The notes under the pieces are model-generated. The model was given only the letters and a program-made list of their open reading frames with translations, made no database searches and had not been told where the DNA came from. Shown here piece after piece: positions 47,021 to 58,890 of a stretch of 64,000 nt of DNA. Each line of letters opens with the position of its first letter. Position 1 is the stretch's first letter. A program made the position numbers and the translations under genes. This stretch comes from Anastrepha obliqua (lineage: Eukaryota > Arthropoda > Insecta > Diptera > Tephritidae): positions 66,792,501 to 66,856,500 of the forward strand of contig NC_072896.1 of assembly GCF_027943255.1 (NCBI RefSeq). Direction: 5' to 3'.

Positions 47021-49376
47021 TTGTAACTCTCAACTGAATGAAATAAACAGAAAACAACACAAGATTTTTTTAGTGCGAATATCACCTTTACAACGAGCAT
47101 AAATTTTAAATTTTTTGATCGATACTGTACGAGATATCGATCACTACAGCCATCTATTCAGAAAGTAATGGATTTTTTTATTCAAACATAGGTATATGCC
47201 AAAAAAGTACTAGGGATTCATATATCATTACATAAAAGAAATTGTCGCTTTAGGTTAATATTAATTCAGGGATGTGGTGTTGGCAAGCCAAGCAGGACGA
47301 TATTCACACGAATTTCCGTTCGAATTTTAGGGAGTATTTCTTTTTTCACAAATCACTTGTAGTAACATCAAAAGACATACCGTTGTTAGCCACGTGATTC
47401 AAAACAATCTACTTCCCGAAAAGCAACTGCAGCTATTCGCTCCCCAGTGACATTCGGCCAAGCAAATGCCTGAAATCCCCCAAGTGTATTATCTAATCGT
47501 CTTTCACCTCACTAATGGTCGAGGCATAAATAAAGCCATACTAAAAATTATATTTTTGGCAAAATGTAACGCCCTAACATACATACATGCATATAAAACT
47601 GGTGAGCGAGGTGCAACGAAGTAAGAAACTTTTTCTGCGCGCATACATATGTATGTATGCAAAACAAAAAATAAATATAAAATTAAATAAGAATAAAGCG
47701 AATTGAAATAAATGCAAAATGCACTGGAATTTTTACAAGTTGTACGCGACGGCACGTATTCTCATATTCTGCTAAGGAGTTAGCAAGTTAAGCTACTGCA
47801 GTGCAGGAGATAAGAGAAGAAGATTGAACGCAAGCAGCGGAACAGAAAACCAATCGGGCAATAAGGCAGTCAGGCAGCCAGCTCAACTCAACCATAAGCG
47901 CAACTCATTTGAAGCGCTTTCAATTGTGCTGCTTACCACTTTAAGCACTGCTGCAACTGTTAAAAAGTCATAATGACGTTTAAGCGTTTATTCTTGTGCG
48001 CCACGCTTCCCCTGTCTATTCTTTTTCTAAGTTTTTGTTTGCAAAAAAATCATTATTCAGTGCTACTTGCTTCGTTTGTCCGCCTCAAAATTTGTACTAC
48101 CGAGACGTGATGGCGAAACTTTTGCAATTTGTACCTTTCGAATACGAGCGAATACGTGAAGAAATTACATTGGCGGTTGCCACAACGACTTCCTGTTTTG
48201 TAGTGCAACTCTTCCGCGCACATGCAACAGAACGCATCACGCTGAGTCGTTATGGTGCGGCCGCATATTACTAGACATCTGCGCATGCCTAGCTGCGCCA
48301 TTGAACTATCTTTGCACAGCCATAATATCAGCAAACGCACTGCCTTATCCATCCACCTCAATGCAATTTCAAATCTGCTTCCCGCATACAATAACTGACG
48401 ATTGCTGGTTTTCATACACTCTTTTTTGGGTTTCTTCGCCAGTTGCACTGCCTTCAAAAATGCAATATAAAAGGGAAACGTCCATTTTATGGCGGAAATG
48501 TTCTTTTTCGTAAAATGATTTATGTTTGGCTACCACACGTTGGAGGGAAGATGTTTGTCGTAGATTCAGGGCAAAAGGAAGTCACGTGCTCACGCCACTA
48601 CCACCATCAATGTCAGCTGCAGTACCAGCACGCGCTGTTTCGCTTTAACTCATGGGGAGCACACTCGCTACTTCTTTACCCTTTTCAGCAACTTCCCACT
48701 GCCAACCTTTGTTGATAACATTGGCCCAACTGCACTTTATTTGCGTCCGCCAGCCAATGTTGGTAGTAGCTCTTGTTGTTCCGACTGTTCCATAGGGATT
48801 CATCTTTTACATTGCCCCAAACATTTACTCATACATTTTTCAAGGCATTCCTTCCTACTAAAGCAGTTCCTCTCCTCCCCTTTTAATGCATGGCTGTGTT
48901 TTCCTTTCCTATGAGCAACAAACATTTCAACACCGCCACCTATATTTCGGTTCTCTGCCTCCCACCCCTTTGGCTCTTTTGTTAATTTCCCTAACATTTA
49001 AGTGGAAATAATGTGAAATATTACAGCTTGCAATTTTCAACTGTGCTGAGCGAACTGCACTCAACTGGAAATGAAATTATTTACTGTTGCGAATTATGAA
49101 AATACTCGTCATTCGGATTGTGATACAAATAAGTAAATAATTTTTGGCTGAAACGTGGCAAAACTATTTTGTTGATGAAATTTCGTGCGCTTATTGAATT
49201 ATTGTTTACAGTAACGTATGAAAATTTCTTAAGCTGTAAACAAGCATTAAAGGCAAGGTAGGAATCACGCTGGCAGCAAACTTATTGCAGCGTAAAATAT
49301 GCTCTTTTTTCCAAAGGATATATTTTACTATCAAAATTACGCACAATCAAATTAAATTAGATGAAATTTTCGGCTG
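47021..49376. other. Noncoding
   Basis: No gene recognised. ATACATACATGCATATA and CATACATATGTATGTATGC simple sequence occurs at 47578-47594 and 47642-47660. The open frames at 48000-48720 lie on both strands and carry no motif. Confidence 0.45.
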
Positions 49377-49890
49377 TTAGACCTTAATTCCCTTTTTTTG
49401 GCAACTTGATTTGACTGAGCTTACCCCTCCGGAGTCCATACTGCCTTTCAAAAGTGACGCCTGGATGTGAGACGCTACTTTATGTCGAACGAAAAATCCC
49501 ACTTTGACCCATTTAGAGTGCTCCAATCGAGTCCAAATGTATGACCGACCCCCACTAACTTTGGACGGCCGATCCACCCATGTCAGTGGCACACCCCCTG
49601 GAAAATATCACCACTTTTGGCCTTTACATGAGAAAAGAAACTAAAAAGTTCGACCCAAATTGGGGGACATCAGAATTCGTTTTAGAGATATGGTTCCTTC
49701 GACAAAGTTTCTTATTTTGATCCCTAGAATATGATTTTCACAGAGCAATGGGCGATTTTTTTGCCACTGCACAAATCGGCCCGGCCTAATACATATATAC
49801 TTTTGTATGTCAAGCATAACGGACGTGTTTCGGACCGCTCTGCAAAAAAGTGTTTTCAAAAATTCAAATCTGGACACAATTGATGTTCTT
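49377..49890 (-). repeat. Unidentified segment, probably a repeat
   Basis: Less AT-rich than its surroundings and abruptly bounded. On the minus strand it reads TTAGGCCGGGCCGATTTGTG, AAAAAAATCGCCCATTGC, GGTCGAACTTTTTAG, GGATCGGCCGTCCAAAGTTA. It gives me the impression of a widespread insect repeat, but I can name no family and see no terminal repeats. Confidence 0.35.
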
Positions 49891-50052
49891 ATTGAGACAG
49901 TGACTCTATATCAGTGGTGAAGTGGGTTTTTGAAGCTTTCTGCCTCTTTCCCTCCCCGTAAAACATATTTTCCATAAGAAAGAGTGTTAAAATAAAAAAA
50001 TGTAAAAGAAAGTTTTAAATATTTAACTGTATCATTACAATTTACGCAATCC

Positions 50053-51345
50053 ATGGATTGCAAAAGGTGCAAACTGCAAATCCGTGGAGAGACGGGAATA
50101 AGGTGTGCGGGTGTATGCGGTAAAACGTATCATTCCCAATCGAAATCAATATACACTAGGAAAACCAGATGAATTTCCCAAACTTCGCTACATGTGTGAT
50201 GAATGTGTGTGGTTTACATTAGCAACGTTGACCTTGCAATTAAGGAGGTTCAGCGTGTAGTCGCGAAGAACGATTCACGATTCCTTGCTTACAAGTTTGA
50301 GTTCGAAAGTGCACTTAAAACTCATGAAAAATAAATCAAAAGCTTACTGGAAGTTGTCGAGAAAAAATTCAGAGAAAGAATAAGTGGAACGCAAAAAGCG
50401 CAAAAAGTATGCGAGCGGGGTGTGCGTGAGGTGCATAAAATTCGCGAAATAACTGCAGACTTCAACGAACAAAGTGGCAAAATATGCAAGGAACTGCAGA
50501 AAACCAGAGAGGAAAATTCGAAGATATACAATGAAATCAAAGAATCGAAAAAGGCAACCATAGCAAATGATAACGACCAAATACCGTATGCAGCAGTGTT
50601 AAAAACAACATTGCTTTGAAAACATTGAAGCCAGACTTAAAAAAAGATGCAGCATTAGTGACTAAACCCAAATTGAAGCAAAAAAGTGAAAAAACAAAAT
50701 TAGACTTGATTGCAAAAATTGATCTGGGAAACTTAAAAATCTCAAATATTGAATCCAGAAGAAACGGAGTTACAGTGATTGGAGCTGAAAATGCAAACGA
50801 AAGAGAAATAATTAAAAAAGGATTGAAGAAAACATTGGTGAATGCTACGATATTCAAATACCGAAGTCAATAAGACCAAGATTTAAATGTCACTAATTGG
50901 GTATAAGCATGATGAAAAGTCATTAGTAGAAAAATTAAAAAAGCAAAATAAAGTTCTAGAAAATAATGAGATCAAATTAGTAAAAACGTATGAAGTTAGA
51001 AAGGAGAGCAGACTTCTTTACAACGTTATTTTGGAAATTGATCCCGAGACTTTCCCCTATGTTTTAAACTGCGAAAAAGTTAATATTGGATCGGAGCGCT
51101 GTAAGGTATTCGATGGCGTAGAAATCTTGAGATGCTTTAAATGATCCCTGACGTAAAGCTGTCGATTGCAAAAATAAAGAAGTATGCTATAAGTGCCTCG
51201 AGCAACATAGATCAAAGGATTGTACTAAAGTTAGTATTCTGAAATGTATAAACTGCATACGAGCTAATGAGAAGTTACATTTTGGCGTAGACGTAAATCA
51301 TCTAACTCAGAGCAACAGATGACCGGTATACCTCAACAAAATTGA
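50053..51345 (+). pseudogene. LINE ORF1 with PHD-like and CCHC zinc motifs
   Basis: RNA-binding ORF1 protein. ATG 50053: MDCKRCKLQIRGETGIRCAG then VCGKTYHS, a Cys-rich PHD-like start (CxxC ... CxxxC ... H), followed by frame breaks and CDEC-like bases near 50200. Next a coiled-coil-type Lys/Glu stretch (KIREITADFNEQSGKICKEL, QKTREENSKIYNEIKESKK) ending in IPYAAVLKT. A new frame from 50616 gives KLDLIAKIDLGNLKISNIES and, from 50887, KKQNKVLENNEIKLVKTYEV, SERCKVFDGVEILRCFK. The CCHC knuckles follow in other frames (VCYKCLEQHRSKDCTK, LKCINCIRANEK). This order is usual for CR1/Jockey-type ORF1. At least four lesions. Confidence 0.7.
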
Positions 51346-51473
51346 AATAAGGCGAAAGAATATTAGCTATTAGCAACCAAAGCAACTGTGCAGTTTTTAT
51401 AATAACATCTTATTGTTTAGTTCAATAAAAAGAAATTGTATCATTTTCTTTTTCTTTATCTCTTCCTCTCATA

Positions 51474-52781
51474 TGAGGGGCGCCTTTTATATTTCGGGAT
51501 TAGAGAAGAAAAACAAATTTTAATCATAGAAAATCACTTTATTGTTTTTCAAAATATTCTCCAGGAAGATCTATACTCGTACACTTTTGCATGCGTTTGA
51601 ACCAATTGTCGAAGCACTTTTGCCACTCAGAATGAGGTACCTCCAAAACATGCATTCTGAATGCATTTGAATGCCGCAACCGCTTCTTCAAGAGTCGAAA
51701 AACGTTGACCTCTTAGTTTGTTTTTTACGTACGGGAATAAAAAGAAGTCATTCGGTGCCAAGTCAGGACTATACGGCGGATGACCCATTAATTCGATGTT
51801 TTGGGTGCTCAAAAATGCAGTTGTTTGAGCCGATGTGTGAGAGCTCGCATTGTCCTGGTGAAGAGTGATCCGTCTTTGGCAATTGGTTTTCCTAATTTCT
51901 TGGAAGACAACTGGCAAACAAATGGTTGTGTACCACTCAGAATTTACTGTTCTGCGTTGTTCTAGTGGTACGGTTGCGACATGTCCAGTTTTTCCGAAAA
52001 AACTGACGACTATTTGCTTGGAAGTGTTCCGTGCGCGAACAACTTTTGTTGGATTTGGCTCATCTTGAAACCCCCATACAGTCGACTGCTGTTTACTTTC
52101 GGGCTCATACGCGTAAATCCATGATTCATCACCTGTAACGATGTCATAGACGTGTTTCGAAGCCCCGCGATCGTATTTTTTGGGCATTTCCTTCGACCAG
52201 TCGACACGAGCCTTTTTTTGAGCGATTGACAAATTGTGTGATATCCAACGCGAACAAATTTTTTTGACAGTCAAATGTTTATGCAATATTGAATGTATGC
52301 TGGTCCCACTAATGCCTAAGATTGTTTCAATATCACGATAGGTCACATGACGATCTTGCAATATCAGTTCGCGCACAGCATCAATGGTTTTCGGAACAAC
52401 AACTGATTTTGGACGACCTTCACGAAATTCGTCTTGGAGTGAACTACGACCACGATTGAATTCACCATACCATCGATAAACACTGGTCCTTGATGGAGCT
52501 TCATCGCCAAAAAATGAATTAAGTTCATCCATGCAATGTTGCTGAGTTAATCCACGTCGAAAGTTGTAAAAAATAACCGCACGAAAATGTTCACGATTTA
52601 ATTCCATTTTTGGACCGAGATGAATCTTTTAAGTTACTGTAAACAACACAAATAGCGCTGGTATTTCAAAACGTTCTGAGTACGTAAAAGCTAAAAAATG
52701 CCAAACTTTGCGATACAGCTGTCAGTTGTCAGATTGCAACACCAGGGTTGCCAAATCCCGAAATATAAAAGGCACCCCTCG
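51474..52781 (-). mobile_element. Full-length, nearly intact mariner element (copy 1 of a two-copy family)
   Basis: 1308 bp, inserted at TA (51472-51473 and 52782-52783) between the ORFs of the LINE. Ends read TGAGGGGCGCCTTTTATATT on the left and, reverse-complemented, CGAGGGGTGCCTTTTATATT on the right, each continuing TCGGGATT. A second, truncated copy lies at 62046-63232 in the same orientation, with about six differences over some 400 aligned bases at the 5' end. The element appears young. Confidence 0.92.
51539..52607 (-). pseudogene. Mariner transposase (DD34D), open for 326 codons, C-terminal frameshift
   Basis: ATG at 52607-52605: MELNREHFRAVIFYNFRRGL. First helix-turn-helix (EAPSRTSVYRWYGEFNRGR), GRPKSVVVPKTIDAVRELIL linker, second helix-turn-helix (TYRDIETILGISGTSIHSIL), then ISHNLSIAQKKARVDWSKEM. 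Catalytic core: DIVTGDESWIYAYEPE (Asp), LHQDNASSHTSAQTTAF (Asp), SPDLAPNDFFLFPYVKNK (Asp, 34 residues on). After AAFK the frame runs into CIQNACFGGTSF and a stop. The correct tail HVLEVPHSEWQKCFDNWFKR ... GEYFEKQ continues in the next frame to a stop at 51541-51539. The break looks like a roughly 10-base insertion around TGCATTCTGAATGCA and is shared by the second copy. Confidence 0.9.
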
Positions 52782-52882
52782 TATTCTCTATCTCCGCTAC
52801 TTAAACTTTCTCTTAACTCCTGTCTTAACCATACTTTTTTTCATATTCGGTAATATTCGGTTTTTAAAGGGTTTTATATACA

Positions 52883-53602
52883 ATGTTCTCTTCTTTACTT
52901 CTCTCGCCAATGATAGGTAAGGATAAACAATTTCACATGGGCAGAGATACCACTTTTAATATGATTCGCGTACTTAGTAGACTTAAATCTGAACTGAAAA
53001 TATGTCATCTCAACGCTCAGAGTTTGCCATCTAAAATTGATGAATTCCGATATATTTTTGAGTTTTCTGATGTAGTTGTTGTGTGTGTATCTGAAACATG
53101 GTTCTCTACGTGGCATAATGACGATTCGTGTTGTGTTAATGGCTATAAAACTTTCCGTTTAGATAGAGCAAAGCGTGGTGGCGGCCTTGCAGTGTTTGTC
53201 AAAAATAGTCTGTCTTGCTCCCTCAAGTGTACTTCGAAAACTACGAACCTAATAGAATATATTTTCTTTGAAATTAAAACTAAGTACTCGTATGGCAAAA
53301 TCCTTATTAGCTATGTATATAGACCTAACAAATACATCGGCTGCGCATCATTTGTTGATTTCATCGAAAATTTGTCTCTTAATTATAATAATATCGTTGT
53401 AGCAGGAGATTTTAACAGCGACCTGCTATGTGAAAATGAGTTCGTGTTAGCCATGCCGAGCTTAGGTTTGTTCCCCGCTAATGGTTCTACACATTTCACG
53501 CAAACTAGTAGCTCTTTGCTAGATATATTTTTTGTTAACGATACCGCTAAAATTCTTCTATTTGACCAGCTTTATGTGCCAGGTTTTTCTAAGCACAATT
53601 AA
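52883..53602 (+). pseudogene. LINE ORF2 N-terminus: APE-type endonuclease
   Basis: ATG 52883, about 100 bases right of the mariner. Endonuclease motifs in order: ICHLNAQSLPSKIDEF (Asn), VVVCVSETWFST (Glu), GYKTFRLDRAKRGGGLAVFV, ILISYVYRPNKY, NIVVAGDFNSDLL (Asp and Asn), and SSLLDIFFVND (Asp). The final box, normally SDH, reads FSKHN (Asp to Lys), then a TAA at 53600-53602. So the nuclease would lack one catalytic-site residue and be cut from the RT. It nicks chromosomal DNA to prime cDNA synthesis in intact relatives. Confidence 0.85.
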
Positions 53603-53608
53603 ATTTTC

Positions 53609-55600
53609 ATGACGTTTGACTTCCTATTGACCTATGACACTAAATACTATTCGTACCGTGATTTTCTACGCATAGATTATAACCTTCTTGAAGGGGCTGT
53701 GGAGAAAATTGACTGGGAATGTATCCGTAACTTAATATCTAGTAATGAGCAAATTAGCTTCATTGAAGAAAACATTAGCTCGCTCTTTGATCGCTTCGTA
53801 GCACTCGTACACAAACCAGTAAATGATTAAAACTGACCATGGTTCAACAACCATATTTAACACCTGATTTACAAACGCAACAAAGCGTATCGCAAGTGGA
53901 AGAGTTTCAAAACTTCGGAAACCTATAACACCTTTAAGGCTTGCAGACGAGATGTTAACAAATTAATTAGATTAAGTACACTAAAATACTATTAGCAATA
54001 GTCTAGTACTGCAGTGGGTTCGAAGCAGACATGGAACAAAATTCGTGCGATCGGGATTGGGAACAAAAATCAACCTATACTCGATTTATGTGATGTTAAT
54101 GTAAATGTGCTAAAAGAGAAATTTGTGTGCTTGCCGGGCTCTGTTAATAATATAAGTTATGACAATTACAATTCTAATCTTAACGCTGTGATGTCCAGTT
54201 TTTGTTTTGAATGTGTCGATGATTGTGAGATAGTACAGTCCGTACTTAGTGTCAAGTCGAATGCGGCCGGTCTGGATGGTATTCATCCAAAATTTCTAAA
54301 ATGCCTGTTTCCAAAGATCTTAAAATATCTTACCTATGCTCTTAATACCATCTTAACCACGTCAATATTTCCCAACTCTTGGAAGGGAGCCAAAATCATA
54401 CCAATTAAGAAAGCGAATGAAGACTACCGCTCGATTGCAATATTGCCGTTCTTATCTAAAGTTCTTGAGCATAGAGTTCTTTGCATCGCCAAATAAACAC
54501 GTTTCTGAATAACAACGCCTTGGTGAACACATTGCAGTCGGGATTTAGATGTAGTAGGAGCTGCAACACAGCACTCCTAAAAGTGTCTGATGACATAAGG
54601 CTCAACATTGACAAAAAGCATGTGACTTTTCTAATTCTACTTGACTATTCCAAGTCATTTGACTCCGACCATAAACTTTTAATCTTGAAGCTTAAAACGT
54701 CGGCTTTGACTCTTATAGAAACATATCTTAGTGACCGATTACAAGCAGTATGTGGTGATAATACCATATCAAACTTTCTACCTGTAACCAGAGGTGTACC
54801 TCAAGGCTCTATGCTTGGCCCTCTTTTATTTGTCTTGTACATTAATGATTTGTTCAGTGTGATTAAATATGTTAGTAGTCCCATTAGGTGTATTGATATT
54901 TGCATCAGTAATTTGAATTCTGACTTGAGCCTCACAAAACGGATTAATTCTTAATCCTGAAAAGTCCCAATGTATCGTTATATACAAAAAATATATCAAG
55001 CTCGATGGCTATACAGAAGCCAAACTAAATGACGCTGTGATTAAATATGTGGACATTGTTAAAAATTTAGGGGTTACATTTAATAGCACTTTGACATAGA
55101 GCAACCACATCTTTACTGTCATAGGCAAAATTTATGGTATGCTCCGAAATTTATGACAACTCAACATTTTACACCAGTAAACATTCGACTGCTACTAGCT
55201 AAAACGTATTTGTTAGCAACGTTACTGTGTGGTTGTGAGTTATATACTCCTTGTGATAGTGTGTGTCGTAGTAAGCTTAATGTTTTGTATAACAACATTG
55301 CCAGATACGTTTACTGTATAAAATGTTTTGACCATATTTCTGTTTTTGCGAAAAAATTGCTTCCGTATCTTTTTACGACTTGCTTAGGTTTAAATGTTTA
55401 GTTTTACTCCAGAAGATCATAAACACTCAGGAACCCAGATACCTCAAGATCGACTTATGTTTTCAAAGTCCTGCCGTTCGTTAAATACAGTTGTTTGGTG
55501 ACTGAACGCCAATACTTTGTGTGGTTTCTACTAAGGAGAAAGGTCGCTAATTTCCTGTTTGGATCTTTCACAAATCCCTTGGATACTCTGCAGGAGTCCA
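53609..55600 (+). pseudogene. LINE ORF2 reverse transcriptase, frameshifted and lacking YADD
   Basis: Linker (SYRDFLRIDYNLLEGAVEKI, broken near 53830-54010), then the frame at 54014 with KSNAAGLDGIHPKFLKCLFP, SIFPNSWKGAKIIPIKKANE and DYRSIAILPFLSKVLEHRV (RT blocks 0-2). A +1 shift at 54481-54496 leads to LQSGFRCSRSCNTALLKVSD, LDYSKSFDSDHK (block 3, catalytic Asp), and RGVPQGSMLGPLLFVLYIND (block 4). The expected YADD block is replaced by PIRCIDICISNLNSDLSLTK, a short deletion or rearrangement. In other frames follow NPEKSQCIVIYKKY, KNLGVTFNSTLT, YGMLRNL, and the thumb from 55153 (RLLLAKTYLLATLLCGCELY). It fades near 55600 after LVLLQKIINTQEPRYL. Confidence 0.85.
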
Positions 55601-55639
55601 ACTTAGACCAACGTCTTCTATGAGTAGACCTCATGAAGT

Positions 55640-56010
55640 CGTCAATCCGTAGTGGAATCAGTGCAGAATGGACACCTAGAAAGGGTTCAGTTTCTCAGCC
55701 AACTCACCTCTTATAATATTGCAGTATCCAGGCACCCAGATAAGACAAACTTTGTTGTGTTTTACATCGGTTTTCAGTTTTGTCTTACATTCACTGATTA
55801 ATTTATAAGAGCAGCGGTTGGTTAGCAAGGGATTTTAGTATAGGACTGTCGCTGCGAATTTTAATACTACTACCCGGCACGTTTTCTCAATTAGGCTATC
55901 TGTTACATTTAAGATGGCATAGACTTCCGTAAAGAATACAGTATCTATCTGTCCTGTAGCGTGTACTTCTGCTATGACTCGATGATTAAAGTACATAGTG
56001 AATAAAATTG
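55640..56010 (-). pseudogene. LINE RNase H fragment, opposite strand
   Basis: Minus strand, right to left: FNHRVIAEVHATGQIDTVFF, TEVYAILNVTDSLIEKTCRV, a degraded SDSQ block, then KLISECKTKLKTDVKHNKVC, LIWVPGYCNIIRGELAEKL. Pattern: VFQAEVYAIL ... CxxxL ... VxLIWVPGHxxIxGNExADxLA. The conserved WVPGHCNIRGNE reads WVPGYCNIIRGE. The domain belongs to a LINE type with RNase H, so not to the CR1-like element it abuts. Confidence 0.65.
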
Positions 56011-56289
56011 TGGTTTTTTTATTTTTTATTATTTCTCTATCTCTGAAAATGGTACACGATACTGGAATTTGTATACGGCCAAGAACTGTAATTCCAGCAG
56101 CATTCTCTCAACATTTACGGGGAGTATTTGAGTTGTTACAATAACAACAACAACATCGACTTTTCTGCTCTCAATTTCTATCCTTTCACTTTCATTAGTG
56201 ATGAAGTTCGAACGGACATCGGAAAAACCACTGGATATCCAACCTAGAATGATAGCTTCCAGTCTCTAATGAAGACCTTTACTTTTAGT

Positions 56290-57345
56290 AATGACTTTTG
56301 TAAAGCCCGACCTCATTTCAGTGGCATTAACACGCAGATAAATGGTGATCTAAGCTAAAACTGCTTGTGTGAGAGGACCGTCATAGTAAGTTAGATTTAT
56401 CCTAGACTCTTGATACCATCAGTCACATAGCACTGCTCGAATACATTGAAAGCACATTTCTCCCACATGGGCTGAAAATGTGGGCGACAAATTACCTATG
56501 TGGCTGAGATTCATTCGTAATCTTTCGAGATCAGCATTTTAAACAGAGAAGAGTGTAGCCTAGAGAAAGGTGTATTCCCTAGCGTGATTTAAGATAGTCG
56601 GCCAGCGGGCTGCAAACTACGTATTACTTCATCGGCGGTACTTAGTATCACTCAGTGAATTAAATTTCAAACCTATCCAAACCTTCCGAATGCTACCTAC
56701 TACACATAGTCATGCATGCATGCTTTGCTCAGCGAAATTCTGCTGCAAGAACTACTCAACTACGCACTCCCTGGGTACGAGGTAATCGCTGTCGAGATCC
56801 AACCGTGCATCAAACAACTACTGGACATGATGTAACGGCCAGGCCTTCAACGACATTCATCGAGAGTTAATTAGTACCTGCACACGCCACCACCTCTCGC
56901 CTTCCCATAAAGTATCGAGCCAGGCATACTCAACATACCTATATTTAGCTTCTCAAGGATCTCCGAATGTCAGTGTCCACATCTCCAGAGTCATGCTTAC
57001 AGACCTAAGGTTTTGCTCGCAATTGGCACCTCAGCTAACTCAAACATCGAAATACTCCAAAGATTCCAATAGAAAACTCTCAGAATGATCGCAAATGCCC
57101 AAGCTCACACAATATCAGACTTCAATTGCAGCCAAACCCCAGCATTACAGAAATTACCAATCTCATTTTTTTTAACAGATTGAAGAGGAAATCAACCCTA
57201 GATCTCATGTGCTAAAAAGCAAAACTTGAGGAATGGTTGCACCACTGGGCGCTTCCAATGCATGTATCGCAGAGGTCTTAGTTTCAAGTATAAATATGTT
57301 TAAATGTTATTAAAGAGATCACAATAAATAAATTAGTGATAATAA
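56290..57345 (+). pseudogene. Jockey-like LINE fragment: damaged RT palm and C-terminus
   Basis: A tail-end piece in shifting frames. VVEYIESTFLPHGLKMWATN and YLCG near 56435-56510 match the post-block-3 helix (LLxxIxxTxLPPxLxxWxxNYLxGR). At 57000-57110 HAYRPKVLLAIGTSANSNIE, ILQRFQ and KTLRMIANA match the thumb end (KxxxxYGIQxWGxAxxSNIEILQRFQxKxLRxIxNAPW). The intervening 56600-57000 is mostly unreadable. It ends shortly before a C-run at 57352, where a LINE tail might be expected to be A-rich. Confidence 0.55.
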
Positions 57346-57351
57346 AAATAT

Positions 57352-57368
57352 CCCCCCCCCCCCCCCCC
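57352..57368. repeat. Homopolymer run of 17 C
   Basis: Seventeen consecutive C in an otherwise AT-rich stretch, immediately after AATAAAAATAT and the LINE fragment. Could be biological or an assembly or sequencing artefact, since such runs are hard to sequence. Confidence 0.9.
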
Positions 57369-58739
57369 TGGAATCGACTCGTTTTCTGGATCTACCGTTA
57401 GATGACTTGTTCGACGACTGCTAATAGCCTTGGCACCTAAATAGGGCTAAGTAAGCTATAACGGTATCAATTAATAGGTAGAAGAGTTATTCATGTCGCA
57501 TTATTATATAAAAGTTCGGCTTTTGTAGTAAAATTACCCGTTCTTTCGAGATTTCCATGTTTTGCGCCAAGCATTAGATTAGTATGTGAAAGCAAAAGTT
57601 CGAACCTTATAGTATTTTTACTCCTTCCATCGCTGTTGCAGTGCCTGAACTCTGTCTGTGCTCCCAACACGCATTTTCACTAAGAAGATGTCCAATTCCT
57701 TTACGGAGTATGATAATTATAATCTAATTCCGCGTAGTAGATGTACATTTTCATTCGATTTCAATGTTCTTAATTTGGCTACGAACTCTTCGCCCATAAG
57801 ACAGAAAACATCCATTTTCCAAGCGTATGCCAGCAGCTTTAGTTAGTGAATCATTTATAGAGAAAACAGAATTTTCTAAAATTTCATAAAATCCATTATG
57901 TCGTAACATTTAATGGCTGCGAAATTATGTTTTCACAATGCAAACACACTCCTGTAACCACAGCCATACTCAAAAATAAATTAAAATTTCAAACGTGCAA
58001 CGTACAAATGAGTAATGGAATAAAATAATAAGAGCACGTTCCAAGTGCTTTGCCACAAGAAATTAAATTCGATTAAATTCGACTAAAAACAAAATGCACG
58101 TTGCGTATGAGTGGCATTTCAATTGTTCTCAAATCAGGGATTCTTTGCGAAATTTGAATAAATACAGGTAAAATAATGCGCTGACGTCTAACCGAGTGTA
58201 CGTGCACGATGCATGCCATCCAAAGAGGTTTAAATCACATGGCGTCCATAAAAAAGTATGTGAAAGAAAACACTTTCATATTATTCCCTAGGCAGCCAAT
58301 AGCAATTATTCGAATTCACTTCTGCATTAAAAGCAGCCTACAAGAATTGCCTGTCAGTTGGTAGCTGAAAGCAAAAAACCGCACACAGTGTTGCGAGTGC
58401 TGTCAAAATGGAAATTAGTTAATATTTTAATTTAAAAGACAAATGGTTGAGTGGTCCTCTATGTAACAAAATGTATTATTGATAATGATTAATGTTATGA
58501 AATCCAAGCTGTAGAAATAATTTCTTAGTGTCATACCACAGGTGTAATTAATAAAGGAGGCAACAAAAAAAAAAGAAAAAATGACATTAACTAAGAATCC
58601 AGATCAGCCTACTGGGTATTTAAAAAGCCTTTGCAGATCTCAAGTATGGCAATAGTTACAAACCTGAAATTTCGTAAGGTAACTTCTTCGAAGTACTTAC
58701 ATATATATTATTTAACCGAGCAGGATTTCTCAATAGCAC
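57369..58739. other. Noncoding
   Basis: AT-rich. A 62-codon frame at 57658 has no motif. No repeat recognised. Confidence 0.45.
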
Positions 58740-58890
58740 CCCTGAGTGAGTGCAGGCTTTACCTACCCTTTGTGTAAGCTGTCGAAAAATTACCACTGTT
58801 CCAGCATCCTGTTGTATGAAGGTCAATCAAACGTTCCAGAGTTTTCAGAACGATCGATGACAAGCTGATTGGTCTAAAGTCCTTCGTTAT
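58740..58890 (-). pseudogene. LINE reverse transcriptase fragment (block 2)
   Basis: Minus strand at about 58885-58800: TKDFRPISLSSIVLKTLERL then IDLHTTGCW. KDFRPISLxSxLLKTxERLID is block 2 of RNase H-bearing (I/LOA/R1-like) LINE reverse transcriptases. Nothing else of that element is legible nearby. Confidence 0.65.

Larger units (their letters stand above)
50053..55600 (+). mobile_element. CR1/Jockey-like LINE, interrupted by a mariner at 51474-52781
   Basis: ORF1 (50053-51345) with zinc-finger motifs and ORF2 (52883 to about 55600) with endonuclease and reverse transcriptase, no RNase H. The mariner lies in the spacer or start region between the ORFs, so removing it and one TA restores continuous CTCTTCCTCTCATATTCTCT. 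Both ORFs carry stops and frameshifts. The 5' end is uncertain (somewhere in 49900-50053), and the 3' end is near 55600 where homology fades. Confidence 0.8.

Noticed and set aside
48000..48720. Cluster of 70-134 codon frames on both strands
   Set aside because: They overlap each other in several frames and carry no motif, so they are most likely chance.
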